The notes under the pieces were generated by a model. The model saw nothing but the letters and a program-made list of their open reading frames with translations, was not told the origin of the DNA and made no database searches. From Bartonella sp. HY328 (lineage in GTDB: Bacteria; Pseudomonadota; Alphaproteobacteria; Rhizobiales; Rhizobiaceae), in assembly GCF_025449335.1 (NCBI RefSeq), contig NZ_CP104883.1, forward strand, positions 2,782,501 through 2,846,500: DNA of 64,000 nt, in the 5' to 3' direction. Positions 61,319 through 64,000 of this stretch are shown here, piece by piece (position 1 is the first letter of the stretch; each line of letters starts with the position of its first letter). Made by a program: the position numbers and the translations under genes.

Positions 61319-62923
61319 TTAATTAAACCATGGATGGGCGCCGATAAGCCTATCGACAATGGCACGGGTTTGAGTAACATTGCCAGCATGATAATCGGCT
61401 ATTTGTTGCATGGCCTCATCGACATAGCGCACCAATGCTTGACGCTTTTGCTCGGTCAATTCACGCTTAACGATATCACCTTGCACTGCAACCTTATTGC
61501 CCTGATCTGTTGCAATTTGTACGATAGAATCGGTATATATCGTCACAAACATATCAAAATTTTCACGCTCGCGTTTAAAGCGCGTTCTTGTGCTTTCTTT
61601 CAAATCGGCTGGAAAATCAGGATCATTTAAATTCGCATAAAAATTATCAAGGGCGCGTGAAGCCAAATGTAATTCACGTGCCGACATGCCGGCATTAAAA
61701 ATCGCACGGCGTAAACTGCGATTTTCAACGTCATTTCGGCGTGTAAACTCTGTTTCCAACCGAGTACGCAAGCCAGCAATTTCTGTTTTCAAAGGCCCTT
61801 CAATCCGCGCTTCAATTTCTTGCAATTGCATACTAGGTTGATTGGCAGCATCTCCCTCAACTTGCTTACTTAATTCCTTAAACGCCGCTTCCAAACGCTC
61901 AACAGAAGCAAGGTCACCAATGGATGGGGTGCTGATGACTAATCTAAAACCAGCAGTACGGCGCCGCATTTCACCTTTTGAATCTTGCGAGAAAAATGGA
62001 TATTCATCACGACGCGACGAAGTTAAAGTTTCTGGATTATCTAAGAACGAACCACCGCGCACAACAAAACCACCAACTGCGCCATGCAAGCGATCAAGTC
62101 TGGTTAAGCGAAACGGATCGAGCATAATTTCTTCGGCATTGCCATAAAGATCATAAAGACCAAGGGGATTAGGATTTTTTTGACCAATTGGTTTTGCTTT
62201 GCCGCTTGCTGATTGTGCGCCATTATACCAAGCATAATCATCAATAGAGCCATTGGTGAAAAAGCGGCTGTTGCTGCGTTCGGCTGCGCTAACCGATAGA
62301 CCACCACGGGTGGCAAATTCCCACTCAACTTCAGTTGGGAGGCGAACATAACCATTTTGCGCGCCAATTGCAGTGAGCTGGGCTAGATCATCCTTGTAAA
62401 GCCAAGCATTTAAACGGCGGGTAAATTCCACCGCATCATACCAGCTAATACCCGTTTCAGGTAATGCATCTGGTGGCCCCATACGGGTGGGACATTTTTC
62501 GGGACTATCTGCCATCACCGCTTGATATTGCGCATGGCTAATTTCATATTTTCCCATTAAAAAGAAATTGCCGCGCTCATTGGTTAATGCACCACTAATA
62601 TGCTCTTCACGGCGATATTCCATATAAGCACGCTCACCCTCAGTCGCGCCAAGGCTTACTGGGCTATCGCTTAAGGGTGCGCTTGTTGAATTTTCGTCCA
62701 TAACCACAGTTTGCACGGCACGAAAAACGATTTTGCCATCACAGGGTAAATCAATAACCACATCACCATCTGCAGGCTTTGGGTTCCAAACCCGCATTGT
62801 CCACTCAGCAGAAAGTGCGCTACCACTAAATGTGACCCATGATAAAGCAGCAATACTGATGGCAGAAGCACATTTACGCCACGGTTTAAATGATGATAAA
62901 ATTGGATTAAATTTATTCAGCAC
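61319..62923 (-). CDS. Exported SUMF1/FGE-fold protein, TagR-like
   Basis: About 534 residues: signal peptide ending SALSAEW, a formylglycine-generating-enzyme (SUMF1) fold domain (about 75-325) with the family landmarks MGKYEISHAQYQAVM, WYDAVEFTRRLN, RLPTEVEWEFATRGG, LYDLYGNAEE and VVRGGSF ... RTAGFRLV, and a C-terminal coiled coil (about 330-534). The FGE copper-binding cysteines are absent after RGGSF and the usual GNVWEW is GNAEEI, so it should be a non-catalytic scaffold, as in TagR. GTG at 62923 is the start, with GGGAGGGG upstream; it overlaps the permease gene by 11 bases. Confidence 0.82.
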   Translation of the reverse strand: MLNKFNPILSSFKPWRKCASAISIAALSWVTFSGSALSAEWTMRVWNPKPADGDVVIDLPCDGKIVFRAVQTVVMDENSTSAPLSDSPVSLGATEGERAYMEYRREEHISGALTNERGNFFLMGKYEISHAQYQAVMADSPEKCPTRMGPPDALPETGISWYDAVEFTRRLNAWLYKDDLAQLTAIGAQNGYVRLPTEVEWEFATRGGLSVSAAERSNSRFFTNGSIDDYAWYNGAQSASGKAKPIGQKNPNPLGLYDLYGNAEEIMLDPFRLTRLDRLHGAVGGFVVRGGSFLDNPETLTSSRRDEYPFFSQDSKGEMRRRTAGFRLVISTPSIGDLASVERLEAAFKELSKQVEGDAANQPSMQLQEIEARIEGPLKTEIAGLRTRLETEFTRRNDVENRSLRRAIFNAGMSARELHLASRALDNFYANLNDPDFPADLKESTRTRFKRERENFDMFVTIYTDSIVQIATDQGNKVAVQGDIVKRELTEQKRQALVRYVDEAMQQIADYHAGNVTQTRAIVDRLIGAHPWFN

Positions 62924-64000
62924 GAAGAGCCCCTCCCGGTGCAACAGTCACAAAACGCCATGCCGATAGCGCGGTGACAATAAGAATAAGGAACATAGTT
63001 GCCAAACCTGCAGCGACAAGCTGCATTGGCTCCAAATAGCAATTGGCCGCACCACTGGCAAGACCAAGGGAAAATCGACTATTGATAAAATCTGCAAGGC
63101 CTAAATAAAGTCCAATTGCGGTTAAAAGCCCAATGAGGCCCGTCGTTAAACCAAAACCAGCAACAAACCAAAAGATAGTCGCTTTTGATCCGCCCATAAG
63201 GCGTAAAAGTGCAATATCACGGCGATGCTTGTCAAACACACCTAAAATACTGGCGCTTGCTGCACCAAAATATGAAATGATCAATAAGCTTGCCACCACT
63301 GCAATAATGCCATTTAAAGCCTTTTCAATAGAAACCAGCTTTTCAACATCTGCCGCCCGCGAACTTACCGGATAGCCAAGATCCTCAATCGATTGTGCTA
63401 ATTTGGGCACAAATTCAATTTGCTTGGCATAAAGACGCAGATTAGCGTGGCGTAAGTGCCGCTCAGATATGGGACGCCCAGCAAGCTCTAAGCGATCAAT
63501 CGCAAAACCATCAAGAAAAGACTCAACTTCTTCAACCAATGTTGCATTGACAATCGCCTGACTGCCTGATGCCTGAGCTGCATCAATGAGGGCAGTTATT
63601 TTTAATGGTTGCGCTAATGTTAGCCTATCGCTTTCACGTTGCGTTCGTAAAATGACTTCATCGCCAATTACCACTTTTAAACTATCGGCAACACGTTTTG
63701 AAATAACCGTCTCACCAACATTAGGTGGAGCAATATTTTGCGGTAAAAGGGGATCACCATCGCCGCCCGGCAAAAGCGAAACAGCCTCACGCCCACCATG
63801 ATTTTTTGGAGATAGCCAAGCGCGCGCTGCTAAACCACGGGTTGTTGGTTGAAAAAATCCAACACCTTCAAGCCCTTTAATCTTAGCAAGTTCAGCAACG
63901 CCCAAAGGATGATCGCCGATGAGACGTATTTCAAGATTACGTGGGTCATTACGCAATTCATTAACCAGAGCAGTTAATGTACCGCTTTTCAAACCCCAAA
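62913..64000 (-). CDS. FtsX-like ABC permease, TagS-like (partial, 5' end outside window)
   Basis: The frame is open to the window edge (a TTG at 63992 is not a true start because the coding sequence continues as WGLKSG). Visible parts are the end of a periplasmic MacB-like domain (about 170 residues, with NPAFG-like ISERH), and three membrane segments with IAVVASLLIISYFGAASASIL, KHRRDIALLRLMGGSKATIFWFVAGFGLT and LVAAGLATMFLILIVTALSAW. The ordering ERRRDIALLRxxG is typical of FtsX/LolC-type permeases. It overlaps the exported SUMF1-like gene by 11 bases, so the two form one operon. The upstream ATPase gene should be just outside the window. Confidence 0.85.
   Translation of the reverse strand, partial: WGLKSGTLTALVNELRNDPRNLEIRLIGDHPLGVAELAKIKGLEGVGFFQPTTRGLAARAWLSPKNHGGREAVSLLPGGDGDPLLPQNIAPPNVGETVISKRVADSLKVVIGDEVILRTQRESDRLTLAQPLKITALIDAAQASGSQAIVNATLVEEVESFLDGFAIDRLELAGRPISERHLRHANLRLYAKQIEFVPKLAQSIEDLGYPVSSRAADVEKLVSIEKALNGIIAVVASLLIISYFGAASASILGVFDKHRRDIALLRLMGGSKATIFWFVAGFGLTTGLIGLLTAIGLYLGLADFINSRFSLGLASGAANCYLEPMQLVAAGLATMFLILIVTALSAWRFVTVAPGGALRAE

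Noticed and set aside
1..64000. tRNA, rRNA, CRISPR arrays, prophage or integrative element
   Set aside because: No cloverleaf with a GTTCRANTC arm, no rRNA segments, no regularly spaced repeats and no integrase, phage or conjugation genes were seen.

Overview
The window is AT-rich chromosomal DNA from an alphaproteobacterium of the order Hyphomicrobiales. The evidence is GcrA, an ALAS-type HemA, lptC-lptA-lptB, LivHMGF followed by a small Rhizobiales-type membrane protein, and a long-tailed Ppx next to RlmE. Base composition and gene set suggest a Bartonellaceae-like, host-associated lineage, but the genus cannot be fixed from sequence alone. No rRNA, tRNA, CRISPR array or intact mobile element was found. 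Most of the window is core genome; accessory or decaying DNA is concentrated at 57.8-59.4 kb.

Layout. 0-3 kb: argD-argF-hslO on the minus strand (arginine biosynthesis plus the Hsp33 chaperone; hslO runs off the left edge and uses a TTG start). 4-8.3 kb: gcrA, a GT25/polysaccharide deacetylase pair, dapE and a membrane protein. 9-11 kb: hemA, then a strong candidate trans-acting small RNA with a CUCCUCCC loop. 11.3-15 kb: an aldo/keto reductase and ppx-rlmE. 15.4-16.6 kb: an HdeD-like protein and two small genes. 16.6-20 kb: tolQ-tolR-tolA followed by a free-standing exported copy of the TolA C-terminal domain where tolB-pal would be expected. 20.7-23.8 kb: tandem flavin-dependent halogenase-like genes, one with degraded cofactor motifs. 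24-26.5 kb: two L,D-transpeptidase-like genes and a TusA-like protein. 26.7-31.3 kb: a ureohydrolase and a 1209-residue LplT-Aas fusion. 31.4-32.5 kb: a small lipoprotein and a YqjD/ElaB-like protein.

32.9-40.3 kb is a transport block: livHMGF plus a DUF6867-like gene, with no binding protein, then metQ-metN-metI. 41.5-43.6 kb is lptC-lptA-lptB without the rpoN that usually follows. 44.1-47.5 kb holds ihfB, a LapA-like protein, two RNA methyltransferase genes and lspA. 47.5-53.6 kb holds two unknown proteins, dctA, a divergent LysR/aldo-keto reductase pair, and a divergent quinone reductase/HxlR pair with two clear operators. 53.6-57.5 kb is a ribose uptake operon rbsD-A-C-B. 57.85-59.3 kb contains two decayed insertion sequences (IS1595/IS1016-like with both inverted repeats, and IS5-like), a 5'-truncated gene and a lipoprotein frame with no normal start codon. 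59.5-64 kb has two envelope lipoproteins and a module of an FtsX-like permease plus an exported SUMF1-fold protein. This pair resembles TagS/TagR of the type VI secretion threonine-phosphorylation pathway and is the most promising lead for a less-studied system.

A recurring pattern is tandem duplication followed by asymmetric divergence: tolA and its C-terminal copy, the two halogenases, and the two L,D-transpeptidases.
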